Source: Branchipolynoe longqiensis (taxonomy: Eukaryota > Annelida > Polychaeta > Phyllodocida > Polynoidae). From it: 64,000 bases of DNA. The position numbers were made by a program, and so were the translations under genes. Shown here piece by piece: positions 1 through 10,857 of the stretch (its first letter is position 1; the number at the start of each line of letters is the position of its first letter). The stretch spans positions 19,779 through 83,778 of the forward strand of contig JASIRB010003188.1 in the NCBI GenBank assembly GCA_030323885.1, given 5' to 3'. The notes beneath the pieces are model-generated. The model was not told the DNA's origin. It worked only from the letters and a program-made list of their open reading frames with translations, and ran no database searches.

Positions 1-120
1 TATACATATACATGCATATAGACTAGATATACTAGATATACATATACACATACATACTTATGTATATATATACATATATATACATATGCACATATATGTG
101 CTGTATAAGCATTATATGAG
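1..120. repeat. AT-rich microsatellite (TATACATA-type)
   Basis: The sequence is an imperfect run of tatata/catata units. The flank that follows (about 100-150, gtataag..attat..gagtataa) recurs after another AT microsatellite at 10880-10910, so the two places probably share an old dispersed repeat. From 121 to 506 I see no gene. Confidence 0.7.
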
Positions 121-506
121 TATAATTATCCGTAAACTGATTATCCTTTAATGGTGCCTGTGCTTGTCACCTTGTCTGGACACCTCACAACTATTGACCC
201 TTAACAGCTCAAGCGAATGGACAGGCTCTCTGGTGCTGCCACCTGGCCTATTCAGCTGTTACGATTCAGCCTTTTGCCTGTACCACTCGCTTAAAAATTA
301 ACATAAATATTTACACATGTATACATCAAAGTAAATATATGTGTATATACACATATATTAGAACGATACAACCACCTTACCTTTATTTATCTTGTGTATC
401 CCATCTCAGTTGTGATGCTATCTAGCAGCGACATTCTGATCCTATTCAATATTGGAGAACACACTGTAGCTAGATACCATCGGCAATCTTGTGAAAAGAC
501 AGATCT

Positions 507-590
507 ATTGATTTCACTCGGCTGGGTTTCAAACTCCAGACCTTCAACACAGGAAGCCTGTGCTCTATCAATTCGGCCATCGTTGTCAGG
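507..590 (-). mobile_element. tRNA-derived SINE head, family 1 (fragment)
   Basis: Read on the minus strand this has the family-1 head: an A-box-like stretch (atggccgaattgatagagc), a B-box-like stretch and the following 'ccgagt.aaa.caat' body start. Only the head is clear; the body towards 390 is diverged. It is a SINE fragment and not a tRNA gene, because the sequence continues into the SINE body. Confidence 0.7.
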
Positions 591-1035
591 ATGTCACGTG
601 TCGTGATGATTGCGTCCTCCTGTGCATTCTGCTCTCGGCTTCATCCTTTCCTTATTCATCAATGGCTACTCATGAAACATGGCTTAACTGCACCGCACAT
701 TGGCCTTTTGACACTATCACTCCTACCGCACTTCTACTGATACAGACCACACGGCCCACAGTCCAGCACTGGCTCCCTCTGATCTACCGTGGCTCCTCGC
801 TAATAGTCTTCTGTGGCGATGGTGTGCAGCATGGTATGTTGGCGTGATGAGGGTGTGGTCACAGCACCAATGCAACAACTTTGTCTTCGCTTTCAAACGT
901 CGTTCAATTCTCGTTCAATTACTGTACATCTCACAATTCTCGCCCGTTCTCAGAACCTCTCGGACCTATCCGGCCTCCGCCGAACTATAGTGTTAACTCA
1001 ACATGCATGCCATCTAGCAGAATAATAAATTAGAT
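591..1035. other. No recognisable feature
   Basis: Unique-looking sequence between a SINE head and the left end of DIRS-like copy A. Only short ORFs with no recognisable motif are present. Confidence 0.5.
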
Positions 1036-1054
1036 ATGTTGTCGAGGTCAACAT
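1036..1054. repeat. Terminal palindrome of copy A
   Basis: ATGTTG and CAACAT flank a 7-nt spacer, directly followed by gggtaattt. The same arrangement with a 2-3 nt spacer marks the ends of copies B and C. It could be the recombinase site; that is inference. Confidence 0.7.
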
Positions 1055-1215
1055 GGGTAATTTGGCCACGAGGCAATGGCTTGGTAGGTTTCCTCGGTAA
1101 CCCCTGTACTACCCCTGCTCATTCTGCTCCCGCCCTCCAATCAAGCCACTTCACTCTCAACTCAGCCTGCAGTCAACACGTGCGACGCTACAGCTTTAGT
1201 CTTTCGTGCTCTCGA

Positions 1216-1410
1216 GATGGCCCCTGTCAAGAAGTGCAGAGGTAGGCCACTGACTACCGCTGCAGTGAGGAGGACTCAACCGGTAAGGCACGCTAGAGCC
1301 TGACAAGTGCAATGGCCAGTGGAAGTGAGTCGGGATTCGGAGGTGCTGGGAAATATGACTCCCCATCCAGCGGCAACGGCAGCAGCTAGGGATTTGGCAC
1401 AGCAGCAAGG
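1216..1410 (+). pseudogene. gag 5' part of copy A (cut by LINE insertion)
   Basis: An ATG in the context gagATGgcccctgtcaag opens a basic N-terminus (MAPVKKCRGRPL) at the position where copy C also starts with MAP. The frame has a TGA after about 28 codons and runs into the poly(T) of the inserted LINE. The reading resumes as gag on the other side, from about 2512. The start choice rests on the similarity to copy C. Confidence 0.55.
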
Positions 1411-2511
1411 TTTTTATTTTTTTTTTTTTTTTTTTTATTGAGGCGGTATTTATACTGTCCATAGCATATAAGCCCGGGTACCCAGGCTTGTTTTCAATGC
1501 TGGCCAGTTGTAGTGTTGGTGTTATCTTACTACACAGCAGCTGCTGATAAGTTATTTGATTGCCTGCATTCAAGTAGCAGATAGATAATTGGTTGGTATG
1601 GTTAGTATCCTATGGTAGTTTTTTTGGATTTTCTTGGCATATATGAATTTTATTTTGTTCTACTCTTATTACTAGACTAGCCTACTCCTATTTACATATC
1701 AAAGGCTTGTATGTAGCTGTGTGGTGTGTTATCTGGCTATTCTTGGCATGATTACCTTCCATTGGGCATCCCTCTGGTGGGCCGTGACATATCACATGCC
1801 CCTTCTCAGTGCAGCTTAGTGGTGGTTTCCTAGCCTAATTTGCCCAGATATTTTTTGTAAGTTTTTAGGTCAGGAATTTGTCGTTCCTTTACCATTTGGG
1901 CATTCCACACCTTGGCAGCCATTTCCAGCATGCTTCTCTCATAAGCTTTTATTTGGCTTCTGGTCTGCTTCAGTAGTGGTGCATTATTTGCTCTAGTAGC
2001 CCTTTGCAGTTTTGTTCGGGGTTTATTGTTTTGACTGTAGCTATATGCTAGTGTTTTCAAATGAATTATTCTCCTATTTTCTAGTAATTTCACTTTGGTT
2101 CTTTTATGTATGTCATAGGTGGGGTGCACCTTGTCTACTCTTAGACAGCTTTTTAGGGCTCTGTTCGCAGTATTTGCAGTTTTTTTAGTAGTTCTTTTCT
2201 CACACCCATGTAGTATACATCTCCATAGTCAAAATAGGGGAGCACCACGCACTTGAAGATTTTTATTGACATTTCTTGAGTCATGTAGTCTCTTAGCTTT
2301 GCAAATAGCCACAGTTTGTGGTTTACTTTCTGGATAATTTTATTTATACATAGGTTGTAGCTTAGTTGGCTCTCCAACTCAAGACCTAGGTATTTGTAAT
2401 GGTCTACATTTTCTAATGTTTGGTTTCCTAACTTACAGTGTAATTTTCTTTCTGGCATTTGTTTATGCGAGAAGAGTACTGTTTTTGATTTGCTTGTGTT
2501 GATGGTTATTG
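1411..2511 (-). mobile_element. Non-LTR retrotransposon (LINE), 5'-truncated copy 1
   Basis: Minus-strand element with its poly(A) tail shown as poly(T) at 1411-1436. The 3' UTR (about 1437-1829) is nearly identical to that of copy 2 at 14070-14600. Coding fragments 2458-2153 and 2129-1830 correspond to the region downstream of RT motif C (LGLELESQL, LPYFDYGDV, LLENRRIIHLKTLAY) and lie in two frames. Homology with copy 2 ends near 2511, where gag of copy A resumes. I could not find a convincing target duplication. The clade is not certain; RT of copy 2 looks jockey/CR1-like. Confidence 0.85.
1470..1489. other. LINE 3'-end stem-loop, copy 1
   Basis: AAGCC and GGCTT flank cgggtaccca, giving a short hairpin in the 3' UTR near the poly(A) tail. 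Copy 2 keeps both arms at 14126-14145. LINE RTs often recognise 3' structures, so a priming role is possible. Confidence 0.45.
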
Positions 2512-4120
2512 ATGGTACAATTCGTCAGCTAAGACAACAGAATAATCAGATGGAAGTGGATTTCACCAACAGGCTGGACGCACTAGAACGGGTAGCGGCA
2601 GCGGTGGTTGCACCCGCCCCCCTGGCCACCTGCCCGCTTCCCCAGTACATAATCCCGGTCACATACGGTCACAGCCGCTTGCTCAGTCAACACCAAGGCC
2701 AGCGCTTCCTCGCCCGTTTCCCACTGCTTCACCCATGCTGCAGCGGTCTACTCCTAGCATCACTCATGCAGTTGCAGTGAGTCATTTTCCGAATCCCCCT
2801 ATGGGTCGTCCGCCTTCTCTAGCTCAGCACCTCATGGCCGCAGTGGGGGCCCCGCCCCAGGTGGTTGCCCAGCTGCTGCACCTGTCACCACAGCTACAAC
2901 AGCAACCCCCGTACCTGCAAGTGATGGCGGACGTCCTGCTGGAGTCTGCTCAAGCTCTACAAAAACCGAAAGGTACGGTTAACCTTCCTCATCATTTTGC
3001 TACACGTGGTGATGCTTGTAGGAAGATATCGCTAGGGGCAGCCACGTGGGCAGAATATTTTGCCGCGCTAAGAAGAATTGCTGCACAGCCTTCTTTCCCT
3101 CGGCACTGGGTGCCCGCTTTGTTGAATCATGAGGAAGAACTTGCCATTATGGCGATTACATGGGACTGGCCAACCTGCAGGAGGTGGTCAGAAAAAGTGT
3201 TTCAGATGGTGGCTGATGGGAGGAATAAGGAGGGTTGGAATGACATTCTCGCTATAAAAGGGCTGCAGAGGGATGTCTGTACTGAGGCAGTCCGTGCTTT
3301 GCAGGCAAGGCCGCCGGCCTACCATGTGCCCGAGTACATGCGACAGGCCGCTCCTTCCCCTGTTAACCTACAGGTGGCGGCACCGGCTGTGGCAGCAGCG
3401 GTGACAGGCATACCAATTAACAGTAGAGATGATTTCTCTAAGGAGGTAGATGTTAAGCCATGTTACCTGTGGAACTGGGGTAAGGAGTGTGGGTTTGTTG
3501 CTTCCCATGGCGTCCTTCCCGAGCGCTATCCACACATTTGCATGTGGTGCGCATACAAGTTCAAGAGGCAGCTCGTACAAAGGGAACAGGACTGCCTAAA
3601 AAAGAGGTGGTTCACTGATAGGAAAGCAACATCTGACAACCCTCCAGCAGTACCCCCTGTAAGTGTTCGTAAATGTGTTTGTATTTTGCCATTGGCATGT
3701 ACATGTCAGTTTGCGGGACCTACTGTGCGGCCGGACCACGTGGTGGTAGGTAATGGTAGGTCTTGCTCTCCAGCCCCGCCCACGGCACCTGCCCTGCCCA
3801 CAGACCTCACCCCCCTCCCACCCTGCCCTCAACCCCTCTTTGACCACGACCCACCGTCTCTGCCCCCCTCCCACTCGGGTCCCTTCCCCTCCTCTTCTAA
3901 TAGCAGCCACGTGGTCGCGGGTGAGGCGCAGGCGATAGCAGGGCAGCACACAAGTATGCAGCCAGGCGCTTTGTTGTTGCAAGACAGTGAGCATGTATTC
4001 AAGGTGGTCGATATGGTTGTGAGTGTAGTGTGGCTGGCGGCTTCTGTCAAGCTGGTTAATGTGATTCATATCCCACCCATGACTTTTGACTGGTTTGGCA
4101 TACCGGTCGGTGTAGCATAG
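2512..4120 (+). pseudogene. Gag-like protein of DIRS-like copy A
   Basis: The long open part is 2735-4120, in frame with the downstream RT; the N-terminal part before it (about 2490-2780) is in another frame, so a frameshift lies near 2740. Conserved blocks shared with copies B and C are: KPKGTV, RGDACR, WAEYFAALRR, WDWPTCRRWSEKVF, LQRDVC, then a Cys/His cluster CYLWNWGKECGF..SHG..HICMWC and KRxxxxREQDCLKKRW. The cluster fits a zinc-binding nucleocapsid-like region. A Pro-rich tail follows. The ORF ends at TAG (4118-4120), and the same frame stays open straight into RT. The structural role is inferred from position. Confidence 0.7.
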
Positions 4121-5890
4121 GCTCCTAATAATGATTCATTACCTAAAGAGGCACCTCCTCCGCCTTCCCCAGTAGATTATAGCACTACTCTGCTTGGTTT
4201 CTGGCCGATCACCGAACCGCATCTGTGGTCTCAGTGTAACGAATACATGTTGATATATGACGCGGTAAGGGCAACAGGCTTGCCAAATTATTTGGAAGCG
4301 AGAATTCAGTTACAGTCAGGACTTATTATTCTGAAATGGAGGGAGCTTTTGATTGATTTTCTGGATATTTCACTAGTTGACCATTTGGAGTTTGGCTGGC
4401 CACTCGATTATACCGCGTCATATGTCCCAACTCCGACACTTAGAAACCACGCCCTCGGAGCAGAAGCGGACTTTCATATTGTTAAATTTGTCAATACTGA
4501 GTTGTCTCATAATGCACTGCTGGGTCCCTTTCTGGAAGCTCTGTTCACGCTGTGGTTTCAATGTAGCCCAATGATGATTCGGCCCAAAAAGAATTCAGAT
4601 GCAAAAAGGATCATAATTGAGCTGAGTTTCCCGCCTGGGAAGAGTGTAAATGTTTGGATAAGGAAAGGGTATTATTTGGGAGAATCCTTTAATTTTACCC
4701 TGCCGTCGGTCTCCACCTTAACAGATCGGCTAACTAAGTTAGGCCCGAATGCATGGCTCTGGGGTGCGGATCTAGTGCGCGCATACCGTCAGCTCAGGGT
4801 GTGCCCGCTCTCGTTTCCGCTGTTGGGTATTTCAATTGATGACAAATTGTATGTAGCTCTGGCACCACCTTTCGGATGTAGGACATCAGCCTTGGCTTGT
4901 GCTAGGATGACTAGGGCTATGAGGGTTTCTTTGCATTCTGTTATCTCGATGACTTCATAGGCATTGAGGTAACACAGTGCAGGGCCTCAGCAGGCATATG
5001 ATAGGTTCATGGTATTGATGCAAGAATTGGGTCTCGTGCTGGCAGTTGAGAAATGTATGCCCCTGGCAACGGCTATAACATGGTTGGGTTTTGTTATTGA
5101 CGCAGCTAAATTTACAGTTACTCTTCTAGAAGAGAAAAAAAAAGTGAAGGAAGTTTTGCTGGACTGTACTCTTTGGTCTGTTAAGAAGAAGGCGTCGCGT
5201 AAACAATTTCAGAGTTTAGCTGGAAAATTGCAGCATTTATCTAAATGTATAAAGCCAGCTGCGCGTTTCTCTAATAGGATATTGACAGCATTACGGAACT
5301 CACCATATCATGGCCTGCATGAATTCAACTCGGACATCCTCCTAGATTTGGACTGGTTTGTGAAATTCGCAGAAAAATATAATGGAGTTCAGTTGCTCCC
5401 AAGTGCTCCGAGGCGGGAATGGGTTATTGAATGTGACTCAACACTGAAGGCAGGAGGCACGTTTTCCAAGACTAAATTTTACTCAGCAGAATACTCAGAT
5501 GAGGTGACTCTACATAAGTTCTCGATAGCTCAGCTAAAAGCATTGAACTTAGTACAAGCTGTATCTATGTTGTTACCAGCTGAGCTGCACAACTTTAAAC
5601 TGCTAGTCAATACTGATAACTCTGCGTCACAACAGGTGTTGGAGACAGGCAAGGGGAAGGATACTGTCCTCTGCACGTGTGCTCGACAGTTGTGGCTGCT
5701 GGCAGCGAATATGAATTTCGATCTGGGAATAAGACACAAGCCGGGGGACACTCTGATCGTGGCAGATGCATTAAATAGAGCCCCACACTCGGTGCTAAGT
5801 AAAAGTAAGGCCTCACAGCTCTGTAAATCATTGAAACTTGAACAGATAAGTGTAGCGTTGAATTTAGATATTTTAGATTTCGCACTGTAA
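4121..5890 (+). pseudogene. Reverse transcriptase / RNase H of DIRS-like copy A
   Basis: Makes cDNA from the element RNA. RT: DHLEFGWPLDY, SPMMIRPKK, motif A GADLVRAYRQL, PPFGCRTSALACAR. Motif C (FCYLDDF, about 4936-4956) is in a different frame from motif A, so a frameshift falls at about 4921-4936. Thumb/connection and RNase H are open in 5009-5890: AITWLGFVID, ECDSTLKAGG, NTDNSASQQVL, RHKPGD, ADALNRA. The usual RNase H Glu (QLEALN in B) is Lys here (QLKALN). The stop TAA at 5888-5890 lies just before the hairpin that precedes YR. Not functional as it stands. Confidence 0.88.
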
Positions 5891-5900
5891 GTCTATGTTA

Positions 5901-5938
5901 CCTGGAAGATATTTGTATGTTTGCCTATATCTTCCAGG
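5901..5938. promoter_or_regulatory. Hairpin / intron-3'-end-like element between RNase H and YR, copy A
   Basis: Perfect 12-bp stem CCTGGAAGATAT (5901-5912) with ATATCTTCCAGG (5927-5938), loop 14 nt. The 3' arm ends in cttccag, like a splice acceptor, and a GTAAGT lies at the RNase H stop (about 5887). The conserved YR frame begins right after the AG. Hairpins occur at the same place in B and C. Confidence 0.65.
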
Positions 5939-6891
5939 CTACTCATTGAAGCACCACCAGAGACCGCTCAACTTGTACTCCAGCGCACTGGCCACCAGTA
6001 CATAGACTAATAAAGTGGGACACATCAACTTGTATATCAAATTCTGTAACTTGCATAATGTCACTGTGCATAATCCGTCAACATATGACTTACACTCTTT
6101 TTTGCTATTTCTTAGTGATCATCTCAAAGCTTCAAGATCCGTGTTAAATTACTTCAGCTCGGTAAAAACCTGGGTGATGTCGGTATCCCTAGATGCCTCG
6201 GTGTTCGAAGCTCCTGAGATCAGAACCATGAAGCGCGGCATCTGTAAAAACTCGCTCCACGTGACGGTAAGGGCTTCACCCCTCATCCCTTCTGAGTTAA
6301 AAAAAATAATATCTTTTCTGTATGATCTTTCACCGCCACCCATGGTTCTCATCGCAGCACTGCCTATATGTTACTTGACAATGATACGCCAGAGCAATCT
6401 CGTAGTATTTTCACATACAGCAACAATTGCCACATGTAATAAAATTCCAAGATGTTGAGCTCTCTGCCAACGCCCTCTATGTTACTATACGATCAACCAA
6501 AACATGTGACTTGTCCTCTAGCCCTATTGTCTTCAGACAACCTGAAATACCCTTGTCACCCTGCTGCCCTGTCCGCGCATGGCAGAAGTATCTAACTACC
6601 ATAACTCCGGTACCAAATGCTCCGGCACTGTTGTTGCCGTCAGGTCTACTGCTTACCGCAAGTACGTTACTTAGGGCCCTAAGAATCGCATCAGCTGCAG
6701 TATTTCATAAAGACAAAGGATTCAGCCTCCATAACTTGAGAAGAGGTTCAGCCCAGGCTTGCCAGGGATCCGGTCTAACTCTAGAAAGTATAATGAAAGC
6801 TGGTACCTGGAAATCCGAGGCGGTAAAATGCTATCTAAAACCGATTCATATAGAAGCCGCTCCTGCAGCACTCTCTTTACTTTTGGTGTGA
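5938..6891 (+). pseudogene. Tyrosine recombinase of DIRS-like copy A
   Basis: Tyrosine recombinases of DIRS-like elements insert the circular cDNA without target duplication. The frame begins GYSLKHHQ just after the hairpin, meets TAG near 6003, and is open from 6015 to 6458; the rest is in another frame, 6427-6891. Catalytic pattern: Arg in TMIRQSN, His-x-x-Arg in LHNLRRG, Trp in AGTW, Tyr in KCYLK. So all key residues are visible but the frame is shifted once, at about 6430. Copies B and C lack or do not reach the C-terminal motif, so this is the most informative YR in the window. Confidence 0.85.
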
Positions 6892-7317
6892 GTGCTGTTA
6901 CTAGAGATAGAGTTAACCGTTCTGCGCTATATTCATGTATTAATTTGTTGTTAACCTGTACCTTTTCTGTCTCGCATTAGTACTTCTACCGGACCAAAAA
7001 TTCGGTCGACTGCGCACACAGAGCTGATCAACGATCTGCCATGATGACACCAACTATCCTGCGCCTTATCATGTGTCGCGATCTCCCGTCCATATTGGAT
7101 CTGATTTGTTTGGCACTGTAGCCATTAGTAGCATCGCTCTTTGAGTATTGATTATTTTGTTACATTAATAATAAACTTTGTTATGTCCAGTTACATCTCT
7201 GATTTGTTTGCCTCGTGATCCGAATTATGTGCATTTTATAATGTAGACAAACCTGCCATACTTATTTAGTGAGTAGAAACGGATCAGTTGTCGCTGGAAG
7301 ACATTTACTTAGTTGTG
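6892..7317 (+). other. 3' non-coding region and right end of copy A
   Basis: No ORF of note. It holds the weak right inverted repeat (7208-7230, tgcctcgtg.tccgaatt) and a possible polyadenylation signal (aataataaac at about 7170). The exact right end is uncertain. Confidence 0.5.
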
Positions 7318-7352
7318 TTTGTTGGGGTTTTACGTCCTAGAAACATATTAAA
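7318..7352 (-). mobile_element. SINE family 1, 3'-end fragment
   Basis: tgttggggttttacgtccta matches, in reverse, the family-1 tail (taggacgtaaaaccccaac). Only about 35 bp remain. Confidence 0.6.
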
Positions 7353-7380
7353 AAGTGTTCCATTTCATGGTAGCTAACAT

Positions 7381-8160
7381 TTGTTGACTATTGTATTGTA
7401 TTTATCAATCAGGTAATGCCTATTTTATGGCGACTGTTATTAGTTGACTATTCCATGGTATATGTCAATCAGGTAATGCCTATTTTATGGCGACTGTTAT
7501 TAGTTGACTATTCCATGGTATATGTCAATCAGACAATGACTATTTTATGGTGACTGTTAGTAGTTGACTATTCCATGGTATATATCAAGCAGACAATGAC
7601 TATTTTATGGTGACTGTTATTAGTTGACTATTCCATGGTATATATCAAGCAGACAATGACTATTTTATGGTGACTGTTATTAGTTGACTATTCCATGGTA
7701 TATGTCAATCAGACAATGACTATTTTATGGTGACTGTTATTAGTTGACTATTCCATGGTATATGCCAATCAGACAATGACTATTTTATGGCGATTGTTAT
7801 TAGTTGACTATTACATGGTATATATCAATCAGGCAATGACTATTTTATGGTGACTGGTATTAGTTAACTATTCCATGGTATATATCAATCAGACAATGAC
7901 TATTTTATGGCGATTGTTATTAGATGAGTTTTCCATGGTATATATCAAGCAGACAATGACTATTTTATGGTGACTGTTATTAGTTGACTATTCCATGGTA
8001 TATATCAATCAGACAATGACTATTTTATGGCGATTGTTATGAGATGACTATTCCATGGTATATATCAAGCAGACAATGACTATATTATGGTGACTGTTAT
8101 TAATTGACTATTCCATGGTATATATCAATCAGACAATGACTATTTTATGACAACTATCAT
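7381..8160. repeat. Minisatellite, 60-bp unit, 13 copies
   Basis: Thirteen head-to-tail units of exactly 60 bp, each with tagttgactattccatggta and caatgactattttatgg. Copies differ at a few positions (tatatatc/tatgtc, aagc/aatc, tgactg/cgattg). The array begins about 150 bp beyond the right end of copy A. Confidence 0.97.
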
Positions 8161-8890
8161 TAGTTGTCTCTGGTATTGTATCGAGCAAAACTTGTTTCTA
8201 TTTGACTAAATATTAGCGTGTGTAAGGGGGTGGGGGTGGTTAAGATCTTTCCAAGGGGTTGACCATTAATGATTTCTCTCTCCGTGTTGGTGGGACTTTT
8301 GTTGCAATTGGACAGTATACTATTTGAAGACTAATCTGGTTGGATGCTGATTGAATAAATAAATTCCCAGCCAAGTCAAATCAAAACCTGTCAAATTCAT
8401 ACTTGTCAATACATTGGCCGGCGCTCTGCATTGCTAGGATGGGCGAGGCACTGGTTGCCTTACTGTCATGCTAACATGACCTGGGTGGGCTATTGAATAA
8501 TTGGATTGGTGGCATGGTATCCTTATGGGTAAGCACCATAAAGCCAGACCATAAAGCAAGTACACTTCCTCATAAGACATCAGATAATACTAGGAGGTAA
8601 GACGTAGTAAAGGAATCCAAGCTATGTGAGGCTATATAGACGGTATGTAACAGACAGTTGATATTTTCATCTTGCACTATTTTCATTAGGATTGTGAGTT
8701 TAGTCAATTCTATTACAACCAGCACATTTCTGTTTAAAACCACATACACACACAGGGGTTACCTCTGAGAACACGCGTTTTGCCAAGTCAATTCGATTGT
8801 TTGTTTGTAAGTCACACCGGTCACCAGAGCTTCAGCCAAGATCAAATGTGGAGTGTACGAGGATGGGGCTTGTGCAGCTGCCTGTACCAG
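8161..8890. other. No recognisable gene
   Basis: Mixed non-coding sequence, with a short G-rich stretch (about 8225-8240). Nothing recognisable on either strand. Confidence 0.5.
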
Positions 8891-8894
8891 TGTG

Positions 8895-9105
8895 TACCCC
8901 CACCCTCCCTCCCACCCTCCCTCTCACCCTCCCACCAACCCTCCCACTCTCCCTCTCACCCTACCACCAACCCACCCTCCCACCAACGCACCAACCCACC
9001 CTCCCACCAACTCATCTTCCCACCAACCACCATTCGACCAACCCCCCCTCCCACCAAGGCACCCTCCCACAACCCACCCTTCCCTCCACCCTCCCACCGG
9101 CGGCG
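8895..9105. repeat. C-rich low-complexity repeat (CCCTCCCACCAA)n
   Basis: Imperfect 10-16 bp units of ccctcccaccaaccc. Open in several frames as Pro/Ser/Thr repeats only because of the base composition. Confidence 0.9.
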
Positions 9106-9404
9106 GCATTCACTGGAGTGACTGATTGGTTAAATTGAAGACTTATTGGCCGTGTGAATTGCGAAGCCCTGAGCGATGTTCTGATTCACTGTGACACGTA
9201 TATAAATAAAAGCGAATATGGGATTCTTTGTTTCGTATGTCTGGGTGTTCGCAAAAAGACCTTGCTGCCTTATAATGATCTCAAATTGATTGTGATAGTT
9301 ATATTTGATAGATTCTATTGTTTACTTTAATATATTGGTTACTCATTAAAATTCCTTTAAATCTTAAAAAATTCTAAACCCATAGTTATATGGGCCAAAG
9401 GCCC

Positions 9405-10857
9405 AAGTAGCCCTTTGCAGGAGCAAGCTTTAAAAGTTGCGCAAAACATGGCTTTAAGTTAAAGTAGGTATCCCAAGTGATTTTCAAAAATAGTTTGGAG
9501 TTTGATTTAATGGATTTCACCTGTTAGTATATTTAATTTGAAATAAAATGACACTTCATTCGTGAAAATCGCTCTAATATTAAAGAAGATATGGACTTTT
9601 TTTAGGTTGTTACTTAATTGGGTCACCCAAAACTAAAAAGATAGCATTTTTGATGGCCCCAAGAATTAAAAGTAACCACCCTATCAGACTTTCTGTATTT
9701 TTTCCTTCAAATCCATGGCCTATACAATGAGAATACAAAGATCCAGGGGTCTGATGTGGTTACATTTCAAGATATACATCTTCAAAAATGCGTGAACTCA
9801 CAATTTCCTCAATTTCACCAATTTCCAAATTTTGCTTTGGGTGCTTGGTTGTGGAAAAAATTGGCACCCATATTAAATTATTCTGATTTATCCCTAACCT
9901 ACTGATGAGTCTTGTCATTGCTATTTTTTTTCAGGACTACATATGCTTGGGAAAAGCTTAAAAAAATTGGTTTAAAATGGTCCAGAGCTCAATTTGACAA
10001 GTGATAAAATCCGGTAAAAGGAAATGCCCAACTTTGAACAGGCTTATTTGGTACAGAAAAGCACCCGTACAAGATAATTGCATGAAATTTTCACACTGTA
10101 CTACCTTCAACATGCTCTTTCTGTTTACGTTACATACAATACAATTTGATAGATATGAATGTTTTTTTTTTTAAGTTTTCAAACCCTGTGTGTGTGTGGG
10201 CAGTGTGTTTATGGCACATTGCATAACAACTGGCACATTGCATAACAACTTTAGCATTCAATTCTTAAGTAGAGCCAACATTTATTTTGTCTCAAATTTA
10301 CACCTTCACACCGTGCATTGCTAAGAATCATGAGTAACTTCTTTATTTTAAGAAAAAAAGGATCTTTATTTTCATGTAAAACCCGAAGTTATCCATTATT
10401 CGGTTCCGAAATGGTGGTTAATTGAACATTTTAAATTAAAATTTAAAATAGATGGAAAAGAATTTATTCAAGGACAAAATATGACTATATGGCCTGTAGT
10501 ATTGGCAACAAAATGATATCATTGGCATGATGATGCTAGCTCTGGTGAATGGGCATCAGAGGTTTGAAGAAGCAGTGTAAAATTTCATGCATAAGTTAGT
10601 TGAAACAAAAGGTGATTTTTCTACATAAATGGACTTGACAAAGCATTGATTTTCTGTAGCTGATCAAAGGCATATGCTAATGTAGATGGTACTAGTAGAA
10701 AGAAGAAATATGAAGCTTTATTTTGCTTTAGGTTTTATTTCAATTGGTGAAAAACTTAGAACACACCAACAGATTGAAAATGATGAATTTTAAGCCTCCA
10801 CACACAGATTATTGGTGGATTGGCAAGGCACTTGGGATACCTACAGTTTAAGCTTGT
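9405..10857. repeat. Region bounded by a 15-bp inverted repeat (unclassified)
   Basis: taggtatcccaagtg at 9465-9479 and its exact reverse complement at 10829-10843; nearby sequence also matches in inverted order (caagctt.aaa). About 1.4 kb between. The interior is AT-rich and shows no intact ORF or recognisable motif. It could be a non-autonomous DNA element or a dead remnant. Confidence 0.4.

Larger units (their letters stand above)
1036..7235 (+). mobile_element. DIRS-like YR retrotransposon, copy A (nearly full length, degraded)
   Basis: The order is left terminal palindrome, gag, RT, RNase H, tyrosine recombinase and a weak right inverted repeat. The left end (1036-1075) carries the terminal palindrome followed by aatttggccacgaggcaa; the reverse complement of 7208-7230 gives a near match (aattcgg.tcacgaggcaa), which supports inverted terminal repeats. 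A LINE has inserted in gag (1411-2511). There are frameshifts in gag, before the YLDDF motif and inside YR, so the copy is dead. I see no methyltransferase domain, which many DIRS1-type elements have. Family placement is from domain order and terminal structure, without a phylogeny. Confidence 0.85.

Noticed and set aside
3596..4069. 157-codon minus-strand ORF
   Set aside because: Antisense shadow of the Pro-rich gag tail of copy A; no recognisable motif.
1036..7235. A DIRS-type methyltransferase domain or a clear internal complementary region in copy A
   Set aside because: I looked for a methylase-like ORF and for an internal inverted copy of the ends and found neither.
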